Source: Planctomycetota bacterium (GTDB lineage Bacteria > Planctomycetota > Phycisphaerae > Phycisphaerales > SM1A02). Taken from it: DNA of 64,000 bases. This document shows positions 37,569 to 46,815 of the stretch, piece after piece; within the stretch, counting starts at the first letter, position 1, and each line of letters starts with the position of its first letter. The translations under genes and the position numbers were made by a program. The DNA is taken from contig VGYX01000007.1 of the NCBI GenBank assembly GCA_016872835.1, positions 73,184-137,183 of the forward strand, read 5' to 3'. The notes under the pieces are model-generated. The model was not told where the DNA came from. It saw only the letters and a program-made list of their open reading frames with translations, and ran no database searches.

Positions 37569-39077
37569 TCAGCCGCGAACGGTCTCGGCCCTCTCGCGCT
37601 CCTGGTTCAGCAGACGAAGCGTCTCGCCCACCAGATAGAAGCTGCCGGTCACCACGATCAGGTCCTCGCGACTCACCGCGCGGATCGCGAGTTCGAGCGC
37701 CTCGGGCAGCGAGCGCGCCACCTGACTCATCTTGCCACTGCGCTCGGCGAACATCTTCTGCAAGTCCTCAGGCGCAGCGGCGCGCGGCGTAGTGCTTGCG
37801 CGCGTGAAGATCACCTTGTCGGCGCCCAGGTTCACCTTGTCGAGCATCGCACCCACGTCCTTGTCGGCGCAGCAGCCGAAGACGCAGACCATGCTGTCGT
37901 AGGGAACGTGTGCACCCACGCACTTCATGAGCGTCTGCACGCTGATCGGGTTGTGCGCGCCGTCCACCAGCACGCGCGGACGCTCACAGACGAGTTCCAT
38001 GCGGCCCGGCACCTTCGTGTTCGCCAGGCCACGCGCGACCTTGTCCTCGGGGCAGTCGAAGCCGCGACCGCGCAGCACGTCCACCGCCGCGAGCGCCAGA
38101 CCGCAGTTCGAGCTCTGGTGCTCGCCAGGCATCGGCACGGGCAAGTGCTCGAGCCGGCTAGTCTTGGTGTAGAGGCACACGCGCGTGTGCGGCCCAAGAT
38201 CCTCGCTGGTGCAGAAGCGGCTGCTGAACTCGATGTCCTTGTTCACCACGCGCAGGTCCGCGCCGACCTTCTCGGCGACCTCGCGGAAGGCCTTGTCCAC
38301 CTCGCTCGGCGGATCGAACACCACCGCGGGCACGCCCTTCTTGAAGATGCCGGCCTTCTCGCGGGCGATGGCGCCCAGCGTGTTGCCCAGCAGCTTGGTG
38401 TGGTCGAAGTCGATCGTGGTGATCACGCTGACTTCCGGCATGATCACGTTGGTGCTGTCGAGCCGGCCACCCAGACCCACCTCGATCACCGCGATGTCGA
38501 CCGCCTCGTCCGCGAAGTGCTTCAGGCCCACGGCGGTCATCACCTCGAAGAAGGTCGGCTCGCTCGAGCACTTGGCGGCCGCCTTGGCGACCTTCCTCAG
38601 CAACTCCGTGAACGCAGGCTTGCCGATCAACTTGCCGTTCACGGTGATGCGCTCGCGCACGTCAACCAGATGCGGGCTGGTGTACTCGCCCACCACATAG
38701 CCGCAGGCGCGCAGCATGTTGGCGATCATGCTGACCGTGCTGCCCTTGCCCACCGTGCCCGCCACGTGCACCGTCTTCAGCTGCTCATGCGGATTGCCGA
38801 GGTGCTTCAGCAGCTCGCGCATGCGATCGAGCTTGAAGGCGTCGTCGCTGTAGCGTGCGTTGCGTTGGCGCTCGATGTCGGTGCGCTCGTGGAGCCACTT
38901 GAGGGCGTTCGCGTAGCTGCTCATGTCCGGCAGCTTGATGCGCGCAGGCTTCGGCTCGACCACACTCGAACGACGCGCGGCGGTCGCGGAACTTCCCCTC
39001 GTCGCGGGCTTTGCAGCCGCGGCCACCGATGTTCGGGATCCCCTCGACGCCGACTTACTGACAGCTGAGCGTGCCAT
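37569..39077 (-). CDS. folC: Folylpolyglutamate synthase/dihydrofolate synthase
   Basis: FolC adds glutamate to dihydropteroate and tetrahydrofolates. The Mur-ligase-type core shows VAGTVGKGST (P loop), VGLGGRLDSTN, and VDGAHNP. Length is 502 residues, longer than the usual ~430. The excess is a basic Ala/Arg/Ser-rich N-terminal extension of about 50 residues that looks disordered. TACGAT (39084-39089, minus strand) sits 6 nt before the ATG at 39077 and supports the long form over ATG codons further in. leuS starts just 22 bp beyond its stop. Confidence 0.92.
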   Translation of the reverse strand: MARSAVSKSASRGSRTSVAAAAKPATRGSSATAARRSSVVEPKPARIKLPDMSSYANALKWLHERTDIERQRNARYSDDAFKLDRMRELLKHLGNPHEQLKTVHVAGTVGKGSTVSMIANMLRACGYVVGEYTSPHLVDVRERITVNGKLIGKPAFTELLRKVAKAAAKCSSEPTFFEVMTAVGLKHFADEAVDIAVIEVGLGGRLDSTNVIMPEVSVITTIDFDHTKLLGNTLGAIAREKAGIFKKGVPAVVFDPPSEVDKAFREVAEKVGADLRVVNKDIEFSSRFCTSEDLGPHTRVCLYTKTSRLEHLPVPMPGEHQSSNCGLALAAVDVLRGRGFDCPEDKVARGLANTKVPGRMELVCERPRVLVDGAHNPISVQTLMKCVGAHVPYDSMVCVFGCCADKDVGAMLDKVNLGADKVIFTRASTTPRAAAPEDLQKMFAERSGKMSQVARSLPEALELAIRAVSREDLIVVTGSFYLVGETLRLLNQERERAETVRG

Positions 39078-39195
39078 ACGGCGATCGTAGCGAAATGAGG
39101 GGGGTCGGTTCAAATCATGTTGCATAAGTGCCTGTATCTGATGTACTTGCGACAGCCGGTCCGCGTGCCCGCTTGGCGTAGGCTCGGCTTTCAGC

Positions 39196-39966
39196 ATGGA
39201 AACCACGAACCGACCCGAGAATTCCGGCGCCGAGAGCTGGCGCGCCCTGCGCATCATGAGCGAGTTCGTCGACGCCACCGACGCCCTGGCCAATCTGGGA
39301 CCCGCGGTGAGCGTCTTCGGCAGTGCGCGCACGGTCGCGGACTCACGGTACTGGAGCATGGGTGTGCAGGTGGGTGCCGGCCTGGCCAAGTCCGGGTTTG
39401 CGGTGATCACCGGCGGCGGCCCCGGCATCATGGAGGCGGCGAACAAGGGCGCGATCGAGGCGGGTGGCAAGAGCGTGGGGCTGAACATCCTGCTGCCCCA
39501 TGAACAGAAGCCCAACCCGTACCAGACCCTCTCGCTCGACTTCCGCTACTTCTTCATCCGCAAGCTGATGTTCGTGAAGAGCTCCATCGCCACGGTGTGC
39601 CTGCCCGGCGGATTCGGAACGCTCGACGAACTCTTCGAGGCGCTCACGCTGATGCAGACCCTGAAGGCGACGCCCAAGCCGCTGGTCCTGATGGGCCGCG
39701 CCTTCTGGCAGGAGATGTTCGCGTGGCTGCGTGGCGGACTGCTGGAGAAGCATGGCTACATCGCCGAGGTGGACCTGAACCTCATGCACATCACCGACGA
39801 TCCCGCCGAGGCCGTGCAACTGATCAGCGACGTGCACGCGGGCCGACGCGCCTGGGCGCCGCACCTGCCGCGCTTCCCCGAGGATGCCGGCACCGAACTG
39901 GGCGAGGGCACGCGTCTGGGCACGCGTCGGCACACCGGCGAGGGATTCGTGTCGGGAACCGACTGA
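39196..39966 (+). CDS. LOG-family (TIGR00730) Rossmann-fold protein
   Basis: A 256-residue protein has the two LOG signatures, GGGPGIMEAANKGA and PGGFGTLDELFE. Proven members are cytokinin-activating phosphoribohydrolases that cleave nucleoside monophosphates; bacterial members are often of unknown substrate. There is no signal peptide. TAGGCT (39179-39184) lies 11 nt before the ATG. Its 3' end meets the convergent hrpB gene with one base between them. Confidence 0.9.
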   Translation: METTNRPENSGAESWRALRIMSEFVDATDALANLGPAVSVFGSARTVADSRYWSMGVQVGAGLAKSGFAVITGGGPGIMEAANKGAIEAGGKSVGLNILLPHEQKPNPYQTLSLDFRYFFIRKLMFVKSSIATVCLPGGFGTLDELFEALTLMQTLKATPKPLVLMGRAFWQEMFAWLRGGLLEKHGYIAEVDLNLMHITDDPAEAVQLISDVHAGRRAWAPHLPRFPEDAGTELGEGTRLGTRRHTGEGFVSGTD

Positions 39967-39967
39967 T

Positions 39968-42469
39968 TCAGCGCCATTCGTGGCGCGGATAGCGGCGTCG
40001 CAGTTCGTTGCGGAGCTGCGGATAGAGCACCGTCCAGAAGTTCGCCAGGTCGCTCGTGACCTGCAACGGCCGCATGTTCGGACCAAGGATCTCCAGCGTG
40101 ACCGGCACCCGACCACCGGCGACCGCGGGTGTGCGATCGAGCCCGTACAGCCACTGGATGCGCGCGGAACCCTTGGGAGGCTGACCGGTTTCGTAGCGAA
40201 GGCGCATGCGTCGACCATCGGGCAGCGGCAAGTCCCCGGGCGCCATGCGATCCACGAATCGCTGCTGCTCGTGCTCGAGGGCGCCACGCACCACGCCGAG
40301 GCACTCGCGATCCTGGACTTCGCTGGCCCGATGCGCGCCACTGCACACCTCGAGCTGCAGCATCTCGATCTCGTCGGGCGTGTACTGCATCAGGCCCTGC
40401 TCCGGGAACCACGCCGCCACGCACCGCACACGCGCGATCCACTGCTCGACCGATTCGTCCCAGCCTGCGAGCGTGATCGTGCCGTCGCGCACGCGCTCCC
40501 ACAGCAAGCGCTCCGCCTCGGTGCGATCCTCGGCGCGCGGAGGCCGCGCCGTGGCCTCGAAGGGGGTGCCCTCGAAGCACGCCTCCTCGATGCGTTCCAC
40601 CGCCCGCGAAGCGGGATTCCAACGCAGCGACTCGATGGTCTCGAAGCGATCCGGAAGCGCCTCGTACACCCAGGCGACCTCGAGCGGCGAGGCCATCGAG
40701 AGGATCTGCGTGGCAGGGTCCGCGGGATTCTCGTCCGCCTGCAACGCGAGCAGAAACCCCTGCCCCTGCACCACGGAATCGCGATCGATCACCGCCTTCC
40801 TGCGGCCGCCAGCCAGAAGGTGCGGTCGATTCGCGTCAGGTCGCCACGCCACGCCATCGCCGAAACCGACGAGCATCGCAAGGCTCACCTCGCGCAGGCC
40901 CACCTCCGGTCCGTCGCGTGGTCCGCGCGGAACGGCGCCAGCCAGCCGATCCGCCGCGCGCACCGCCTCGCGTGCGGATTCCTCGAAGAGTTGCAGTCCA
41001 GCAGGAAGGCGAGCGCCACCCGCCAGCCGCTCCAGGATCCGCTCGCGCACCACAAGATCGCTCGGCGCATCGCCCTCGTGCAGACACGCCAGCAGCGCGC
41101 GCCGATCGGCGCTTCGGATGAAGTCCCGCTCGCTCGCCACGGCGGCCCATCGCGCCACGCGCGTCACGCAGCCAAGTCGCGCGGCCTCGACCAGCGCCGC
41201 AGCGAGCCTGGGCGCGGTGGGCACCCGCGCCATCCGTGTGCCACGCTCGGTGATGCGGCCCGCCTCGTCGATCGCGCCGAGTCGCTGCAGCAGCGTGCAT
41301 GCGCGTGACCACGGTTCCTCCGGTGGCGGCTCGATCCACGGGAAGTCGCGCACCGATCCCGTGAGCGCCGCCACCTGCAGGGCGGTGTCGCTGAGTTCGG
41401 CGCGCGCGATCTCGGGCTCGTCGAAGGCGGCGCGGCGCGCATGATCGGTCTCGCTCCACAGGCGCACGCATCGCCCCGCCTCCATGCGGCCCGCACGCCC
41501 CGCACGCTGCTCGGCCGCCGCGCGGCTGATGGGCTCGAGGCGCAGCGCGTCCAGACTGCGTCTGGCATCGACGCGATGCACACGCGCGAGGCCGCTGTCG
41601 ACCACGCCGCGCACGCCGGGCACCGTGATCGACGTCTGCGCCACGTTCGTGGCCACCACGATGCGCGGCCGCGACGAGGGCTCGAGGGCCTGATCCTGCT
41701 CGCCAGGCGGCATCGATCCATGCAGCCGACGAAGATCGAAGCACGCCGCCGCCGGAATCGACCGCATCGCCTGCAGCGTGCGCTCGATCTCCCGCACCCC
41801 CGGCATGAACACCAGCACGTCGCCGTCGACCTCCTGCGCAAGTTGCGCCGCGTGCTCGGCCGCGCGCTGGCAGAGATCCTCCCCCTGTCGAAGCGGTGCG
41901 TGGTTCACGCGGACCGGATGGGTGCGCCCCTCGACATGAAGCCGCTCGGCGCCGAGCGCTCCCGCCAGGCGATCCGCGTCGAGCGTGGCGCTCATGACGA
42001 TCAGCTTCAGGTCCGGGCGGAGCGACTCCTGCACACGGCGCACCGCCGCCACCGCCAGATCCGCCTGCAGGCTGCGCTCGTGGAACTCGTCGACCACCAC
42101 CGTGCCCACGCCATCAAGCCTTGGTGACTCAAGCAGCATGCGCAGGAAGACCCCCTCCGTCAGGAAGCCGATGCGCACGGCCTCGCTCCACGCCGCGTCG
42201 AATCGCGTGCGCCAGCCCACGCGATCCCCGGGTCGCGTGCCCTGCTCCGCGGCCACGCGTCGCGCGACCATGCGGGCCGCGAGCCGGCGTGGCTCGAGCA
42301 CCAGCACCTGCCCTGGCGACCCCGCCTCCAGGATCAACTGCGGCACCTGCGTGGTCTTTCCGGAACCGGTCTCGGCCGTGAGCACCAGACGGTTCGATCG
42401 CGTGAGCGCCTGCGCGATCTCCTGCGCGCGACCGCGCACGGGAAGCGTGTTGCGCTCGGTCGGCTTCAT
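39968..42469 (-). CDS. hrpB: DEAH-type ATP-dependent helicase HrpB
   Basis: The 833-residue protein has helicase motifs in order: TAETGSGKTTQVP (Walker A), DEFHERSLQ (motif II), SATLDAD, VATNVAQTSITVPG and QRAGRAGR. The C-terminal HrpB-specific region ends with QWLYGLDRTPAVAGGRVPVTLEILGPNMRP in part. HrpB is a putative RNA helicase of unclear role. The ATG follows the stop of the membrane protein gene by 4 nt, placing it third in a pseudopilin-membrane protein-helicase operon. Confidence 0.93.
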   Translation of the reverse strand: MKPTERNTLPVRGRAQEIAQALTRSNRLVLTAETGSGKTTQVPQLILEAGSPGQVLVLEPRRLAARMVARRVAAEQGTRPGDRVGWRTRFDAAWSEAVRIGFLTEGVFLRMLLESPRLDGVGTVVVDEFHERSLQADLAVAAVRRVQESLRPDLKLIVMSATLDADRLAGALGAERLHVEGRTHPVRVNHAPLRQGEDLCQRAAEHAAQLAQEVDGDVLVFMPGVREIERTLQAMRSIPAAACFDLRRLHGSMPPGEQDQALEPSSRPRIVVATNVAQTSITVPGVRGVVDSGLARVHRVDARRSLDALRLEPISRAAAEQRAGRAGRMEAGRCVRLWSETDHARRAAFDEPEIARAELSDTALQVAALTGSVRDFPWIEPPPEEPWSRACTLLQRLGAIDEAGRITERGTRMARVPTAPRLAAALVEAARLGCVTRVARWAAVASERDFIRSADRRALLACLHEGDAPSDLVVRERILERLAGGARLPAGLQLFEESAREAVRAADRLAGAVPRGPRDGPEVGLREVSLAMLVGFGDGVAWRPDANRPHLLAGGRRKAVIDRDSVVQGQGFLLALQADENPADPATQILSMASPLEVAWVYEALPDRFETIESLRWNPASRAVERIEEACFEGTPFEATARPPRAEDRTEAERLLWERVRDGTITLAGWDESVEQWIARVRCVAAWFPEQGLMQYTPDEIEMLQLEVCSGAHRASEVQDRECLGVVRGALEHEQQRFVDRMAPGDLPLPDGRRMRLRYETGQPPKGSARIQWLYGLDRTPAVAGGRVPVTLEILGPNMRPLQVTSDLANFWTVLYPQLRNELRRRYPRHEWR

Positions 42470-42473
42470 TCAG

Positions 42474-43196
42474 TCAACGCGGCGCGATCATGCGCGATCG
42501 CACGTCATCCAGAAAGCGCACGATCTGGCCCTGCTCGCGCGGGCTGCTGGATGGTTCCACCTCGCCCTGCCAGAGGTCCAAGAAGCCGTTCACGCCACGA
42601 TCGCTCAACTGCCCGCCGCCGGAGAAGCGCTCACGACGGCGCTCCGCGCGTTCGCCCTCGTTGCGCATGTCGGCGATCCGCTCCGCGTCGGTCTTGCCGC
42701 TGTCCTTGCCGGTCAGGCCGATCTCCGCGGTGCGCTGCCACTTCACGATCCAGTTGTCGATGTAGTCGCCGCGCTGGTGCGGCGGCAGTGCCATGTAGCT
42801 CTCGGCGCCCTCGGACAGCACGTCCTTCATCAGGTCGCGCACGTTCTCGCGAAGCTGCTCGCGCGCCGGCCCCGAGAGACCCGCCAGGAACGCGGCGGCG
42901 GCGGCACTCTCGCCCGGCTGCATGCCGCGGAAACGCTGCGCAAAGTCCAGCATGAACCTCACGCGCTCCTCCACGGGAAGCCGGCTGAAGTCCTTCAGCG
43001 CGAGGTAGCCCAGCGTGTCGTCGACGGGCGCGTCGAAGATGCTCGGCGGCTTGCGCACGCGCAGGAATCCCCACCACCACGCCACGATCACCACCAGCAG
43101 CAGTGCGCAGCCGCCGCCACCGATCGCGAGCCACTGGCGCCGCTCGAATCGACGGATCTCCCAGAGCGCCGAATCCAGCCAGCGCCATTCAGGCAT
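42474..43196 (-). CDS. Single-pass membrane protein of unknown function
   Basis: A 240-residue protein has one membrane helix near residues 24-45 (LAIGGGGCALLLVVIVAWWWGF). The short N-terminus is likely cytoplasmic and a charged helical domain is likely outside. Planctomycete relatives of this kind have no assigned role. The ATG at 43196 overlaps the preceding pseudopilin gene by 8 nt, so translation is coupled, and hrpB starts 4 nt after the stop. Confidence 0.75.
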   Translation of the reverse strand: MPEWRWLDSALWEIRRFERRQWLAIGGGGCALLLVVIVAWWWGFLRVRKPPSIFDAPVDDTLGYLALKDFSRLPVEERVRFMLDFAQRFRGMQPGESAAAAAFLAGLSGPAREQLRENVRDLMKDVLSEGAESYMALPPHQRGDYIDNWIVKWQRTAEIGLTGKDSGKTDAERIADMRNEGERAERRRERFSGGGQLSDRGVNGFLDLWQGEVEPSSSPREQGQIVRFLDDVRSRMIAPR

Positions 43197-43884
43197 CGCC
43201 GCCTCCCGACGCGTCGGCCGCGCCATCGTCCTCGGCCTCGTCGGCCTTGGCGTTTTCGCCCACGGAACCATCCAGGAAGAGCCCGTTGCGAGGCTCGCGG
43301 TTACCCGGATGGCGATCCGCCGAGTCGATCACCAGCGCGTACTTCGCGGCGCGAGGCCCACCGCCCCTGCTGCCGGCGTCGGGCTTCTCGATGCCCTCGT
43401 AGAAGGCCTCAAGCATGCGGGCCTCGAGATCGTTGCGAAGTCGCTCGCGCGCGCGCGGATCGAGCTTCGGCTTGCTCAGCACCTGCCGCGTCACCTGGAC
43501 CTGGATCTCCGGACTGAATCGAAGCAGCCCAGGCACATACAGGTAGCTCGTGCCCGTGGAGCGGCTCGCCTCGTCCAGATCCGACGGACAGAGCCAAACC
43601 TCGCTGGTGACCGGGATCATGCCGGCGAGCACCTGCGGCAGTCCGCCCTCCGGCCCCTTCGGACCCACCGCCGGCAGCATGTTGCACACGGGCATCTTCC
43701 CGCCGTTGGCGTCGCTGTAGGCCTTGTAGGGAATGAAGATCTGGCGCAGGTTGCTCAGGCAGACCGTGTTGCGACTGCTCGCCTGCGCCATCTTGAGCGT
43801 GGGGAACGCGATGCCCAGCAGAACGCCAATGATGCCGATCACCACCAGCAGTTCGATCAACGTGAATCCGGGGCGTCGCGCCAT
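43189..43884 (-). CDS. Type II secretion/type IV pilin-like pseudopilin with H-x12-DG tail
   Basis: The N-terminus RRPGFTLIELLVVIGIIGVL is a class III prepilin signal cleaved between G and F by prepilin peptidase. A C-terminal segment RHPGNREPRNGLFLDG resembles the planctomycete H-X9-DG prepilin-associated motif, but with 12 residues between His and Asp. Length is 231 residues. TACCAT (43891-43896, minus strand) lies 6 nt before the ATG at 43884, deciding the start. It heads the operon with the membrane protein and hrpB. A structural or secretion role is inferred. Confidence 0.88.
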   Translation of the reverse strand: MARRPGFTLIELLVVIGIIGVLLGIAFPTLKMAQASSRNTVCLSNLRQIFIPYKAYSDANGGKMPVCNMLPAVGPKGPEGGLPQVLAGMIPVTSEVWLCPSDLDEASRSTGTSYLYVPGLLRFSPEIQVQVTRQVLSKPKLDPRARERLRNDLEARMLEAFYEGIEKPDAGSRGGGPRAAKYALVIDSADRHPGNREPRNGLFLDGSVGENAKADEAEDDGAADASGGGDA

Positions 43885-43915
43885 GCCACCATGGTAGGAG
43901 CAGCGCGGGTCGGGA

Positions 43916-44845
43916 TCAGGCGGAATCCAGTCCCGTGAACAGGGCGTCGACGAATCCCTCCGGATCGAAAGGCTGCACATCCTCCGGGGTTTCACCCACA
44001 CCCACCAGTTTCACGGGCACGCCCAGCGCCTCCTGGATGCCCACCGCGGCGCCTCCGCGCGCGGTGCCGTCGAGTTTCGCCAGGAACACGCCAGTCACGT
44101 TGGCCACCTCGCGGAACACGCGCGCCTGCGCGATGGCGCTCTGACCCGTGGTCGCGTCGAGCACCAGCAGCGTCTCGTGCGGCGCGCCGGGAATGCGCTT
44201 GGCGAGCACCGTGCGGATCTTGGTGAGTTCCCGCAGCAGCCCCTCCTGCGTGTGCAGTCGCCCTGCCGTGTCCACCAGCAACGTGTCGACGCCGCGTGCG
44301 ATCGCGGCGTCGGCGGCGTCGAAGGCGACAGCCGCGGGATCCGCGCCCGCCTTGCCCTTCACGATGTCCACGCCGAGCCGCTCGCTCCACACGGTCAGCT
44401 GCGCCACCGCGCCGGCGCGATAGGTGTCTGCCGCAGCCAGCAGCACGGAGCGACCCTCGTCGCGCAGCGCCTTCGCGATCTTCGCCACGCTGGTGGTCTT
44501 GCCGCTTCCGTTCACGCCCACCACCAGGATCACGGTGGGCGCCTTCTCCGCGCGTGCAAGGCGCAGGTCGTCGCCTGAGAGCCGCGCCTTCAGTCGCGCC
44601 TTCAGGATGCCGATCGCGTCCTCGCCCTTGCGCGCCACGCCCTTGCGGAACTGCACGCGCACCTCGTCCACCAGTTCACGCGCAAGCGTCACGCCCACGT
44701 CGGCCGTGACCAGTGCCGTCTCGATCTGGTCGATGAGCGCCTCGTCAAGATCGCGACCGTACAGCAGCGATCGAAGCGACCCATCGATCGCCGCAGCCGT
44801 CCGGGCGGCACCCTTGCGAAGGGCCTCGAGCGCCTTGCGGAACAT
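43916..44845 (-). CDS. ftsY: Signal recognition particle receptor FtsY
   Basis: FtsY docks SRP-ribosome complexes at the membrane. The 309-residue protein is an NG-domain GTPase with GVNGSGKTTS (G1), AADTYRAGAVAQL, DTAGRLHTQ (G3) and KLDGTARGGAA (G4). It lacks the acidic A domain of the E. coli protein, which is common. The ATG at 44845 shares its first base with the nusB stop codon (TGATG), so it is the last gene of ribH-nusB-ftsY. Confidence 0.95.
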   Translation of the reverse strand: MFRKALEALRKGAARTAAAIDGSLRSLLYGRDLDEALIDQIETALVTADVGVTLARELVDEVRVQFRKGVARKGEDAIGILKARLKARLSGDDLRLARAEKAPTVILVVGVNGSGKTTSVAKIAKALRDEGRSVLLAAADTYRAGAVAQLTVWSERLGVDIVKGKAGADPAAVAFDAADAAIARGVDTLLVDTAGRLHTQEGLLRELTKIRTVLAKRIPGAPHETLLVLDATTGQSAIAQARVFREVANVTGVFLAKLDGTARGGAAVGIQEALGVPVKLVGVGETPEDVQPFDPEGFVDALFTGLDSA

Positions 44846-45264
44846 CAGGCGCTCCCCGAGTGCCGCTTCCACCAGCGATCGAGCACGGCGTTCACGAACG
44901 CCGGACTTCGCTCGCCACCGAACTCGCGCGCCAGCTCGACCGCCTGATCGATCGCGAGCGCGTGCGGCACGCCGCCGCGACGCATCTCGTACACGGCCAG
45001 CCGCAGCACGTTGCGATCCACGACCGGCTGCCGGTGCACCGGCCAATCCGTCACCAGATCGGCCAGGGCCTGGTCGGCCTCGTCGCGGAACTCCCAGGCC
45101 ATCGCCGCCAGCGCACGGCCCTGCTCCAGCGCGGCCGGATCACCCGGCGCGCCCGCGTCATCGGCGAAGGTGCCCGCCAGCGAGTCGCTACTGGCGCCCT
45201 GATCCATTTCGTACATGGCCTGCAGCGCGCAGCGACGCGCCAGCACCTTCGCGGCCATACTCAT
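44845..45264 (-). CDS. nusB: Transcription antitermination factor NusB
   Basis: NusB joins NusE/S10 at boxA in rRNA antitermination. The 139-residue protein is all helical. It shows ARRCALQAMYEMDQG at the start and PVVDRNVLRLAVYEM and ALAIDQAVELAREFG, the typical C-terminal helices. The ATG overlaps the ribH stop by 4 nt (ATGA), and the stop overlaps ftsY by one base. ribH-nusB adjacency is widespread among bacteria. Confidence 0.93.
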   Translation of the reverse strand: MSMAAKVLARRCALQAMYEMDQGASSDSLAGTFADDAGAPGDPAALEQGRALAAMAWEFRDEADQALADLVTDWPVHRQPVVDRNVLRLAVYEMRRGGVPHALAIDQAVELAREFGGERSPAFVNAVLDRWWKRHSGSA

Positions 45265-45746
45265 CGACGACTCGCCTTCTGGAGCGCGCCGATCTCCAGC
45301 GTGGCGCGGATCGCCGCACGCATCGCAAAGGCGCCCGCGTCGCCCTTTCGACCACCCGCGCGCTCTCGCGCCTGCTTCATGTTCTCCACGGTCAGTACGC
45401 CCAGTCCAACCGGACGTCGATGCTGTGCCGCGATCGCCGACAGCTGTGCAAAGACCGCATCCACGATGTGGCGATCGTGCCGCGTCTCACCACGCACCAC
45501 ACACCCGAGCGCCACGACGGCGTCGAAGCCGGCGGCCATGGCCGCCGCGACCACCGGAGGCAGGTCGTACACGCCGTCGACGGTGCTGACATGCAGGTTC
45601 GTCTCGCGACCACCCGATTCCACGAACGCCGCACGGGCGCCCGCGAGCAGCCGCGTATGGATGTCGTGGTGATAGTCGCCCGTCACGATGGCTACACGCA
45701 AGCCCTTGGCGCTGCGTGCTTCCGATGCGCTCTGGTCCTTCCTCAT
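45261..45746 (-). CDS. ribH: 6,7-dimethyl-8-ribityllumazine synthase
   Basis: RibH condenses 5-amino-6-ribitylaminouracil with dihydroxybutanone phosphate, the penultimate step of riboflavin synthesis. The 161-residue protein shows DYHHDIHTRLLAGA, GVYDLPPVV, ALGCVVRGETRHD (with His-Asp of the active site), and GVLTVENMKQA. The ATG at 45746 is preferred over one 12 nt upstream because TACCAT (45757-45762, minus strand) lies 10 nt before it. Other rib genes are absent from the window. Confidence 0.93.
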   Translation of the reverse strand: MRKDQSASEARSAKGLRVAIVTGDYHHDIHTRLLAGARAAFVESGGRETNLHVSTVDGVYDLPPVVAAAMAAGFDAVVALGCVVRGETRHDRHIVDAVFAQLSAIAAQHRRPVGLGVLTVENMKQARERAGGRKGDAGAFAMRAAIRATLEIGALQKASRR

Positions 45747-45756
45747 GGAACAGGTC

Positions 45757-45799
45757 ATGGTAGGAGAGCGGACGGTCCGCTGCAGCCGCGGCGTACCAT
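45757..45799. promoter_or_regulatory. Divergent pair of TACCAT boxes, ribH and UbiA-family gene
   Basis: Minus-strand TACCAT (45757-45762) serves ribH and plus-strand TACCAT (45794-45799) serves the UbiA-family gene. They are identical hexamers 31 bp apart. Confidence 0.5.
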
Positions 45800-45805
45800 G
45801 TGCCC

Positions 45806-46774
45806 ATGCGATCACTGGTCCTGCGCGCGCTTGCCACGCTGCAACTGGTGCGCATGCCGCTGGCGCTCGCGGTGGGAAGCGATCTCTGGCTCGCGACCCT
45901 GCTGACGCGCTGGAATCCCGCCGCCAACGCGCGCGCCGCAGCCACCATGCCCCTGTGGGTCGCGTTGACGATGGCCGCGCTGATCGGCGGCGGCATGCTT
46001 GGTTTCGCGGCTGGCATGAACGACCTGCTCGACCAGCGACGCGATCAGGCGCTCAATCCGGGCCGACCGCTGCCTGCGGGGCGCATGCGAACGCACCACG
46101 CCGTGCTGGTCACGTTCGGTTCGCTGGTCACGGCACTGATCGCGTCGGCGTCGTTCGGCGACGACTCGCTCAAGGTCGCGCTGCTGGCGGCCGGCGGCGT
46201 TACCGCGTGGAACGCGTTCGGCCGACATATGCCTGCCGCGGAGCTTCCCATGATGGGACTCGCACACGCCGGCGTGATGTTCATCCCGTGGCCGGCCCAG
46301 CCCTTCACATTGCCCGCGTGCCTGGTGTTCATCCAGGCCGTGATCACGGGCACGCTCATCCATCAGCGCAGCGGCAAGCGCCCCTCGATCGACCGGACCA
46401 CCGGCATGCTGTTGCTTGCGCTGTCGGCGGCCGCCGCGGTCGGACTCGTGCTCTTGGCACGCGCTCGCGACGCGTCGATCTGGCCGGCATTCGCCGCGCC
46501 AATCGCCGCCGCCTGGCTTCTGATCCCGCTCGGCGGTTTCGCATGGCTTGTCCGCGCGGCCTCGATCGAGTCGCGGCCCGAAGAATCGCTCATGCTGCTC
46601 CAGCGCGCGGCGGTCGCCACGCCTCCGGCCATGGCGGCCGCATGGTCGCTCGCGCTCGGCCGCCCCGTCTCGGCGGCCGCCTTCGCGGGCACCGCGGCGG
46701 CTTGCTGGTCGCTGGCTTGGGTGGCACGCGAGGTGCACGCCATGCTGGGTGCACCACCTGTCTGGCGCGGCTGA
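45806..46774 (+). CDS. UbiA-family prenyltransferase-like membrane protein
   Basis: A 322-residue protein has about eight hydrophobic helices and the first Asp-rich motif of UbiA enzymes, NDLLDQRRD (residues 72-80), followed by RPLPAGRM. UbiA enzymes attach polyprenyl chains to aromatic or lipid acceptors. The second Asp-rich motif is not clear, so activity and substrate are open; menaquinone (MenA-like) or lipid synthesis are candidates. The ATG at 45806 lies 6 nt after its TACCAT box, favoured over the GTG at 45800. Confidence 0.75.
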   Translation: MRSLVLRALATLQLVRMPLALAVGSDLWLATLLTRWNPAANARAAATMPLWVALTMAALIGGGMLGFAAGMNDLLDQRRDQALNPGRPLPAGRMRTHHAVLVTFGSLVTALIASASFGDDSLKVALLAAGGVTAWNAFGRHMPAAELPMMGLAHAGVMFIPWPAQPFTLPACLVFIQAVITGTLIHQRSGKRPSIDRTTGMLLLALSAAAAVGLVLLARARDASIWPAFAAPIAAAWLLIPLGGFAWLVRAASIESRPEESLMLLQRAAVATPPAMAAAWSLALGRPVSAAAFAGTAAACWSLAWVAREVHAMLGAPPVWRG

Positions 46775-46815
46775 TCCACGCGCTTCGCGGGCGGGCGCGC
46801 CGTTAGCATGCCCGC

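Noticed and set aside
39100-39175. tRNA-like GGTTCAAATC near 39109, resembling the T arm of the tRNA-Cys
   Set aside because: No acceptor or anticodon stem can be drawn around it, so it is not a tRNA or tRNA remnant that I can support.
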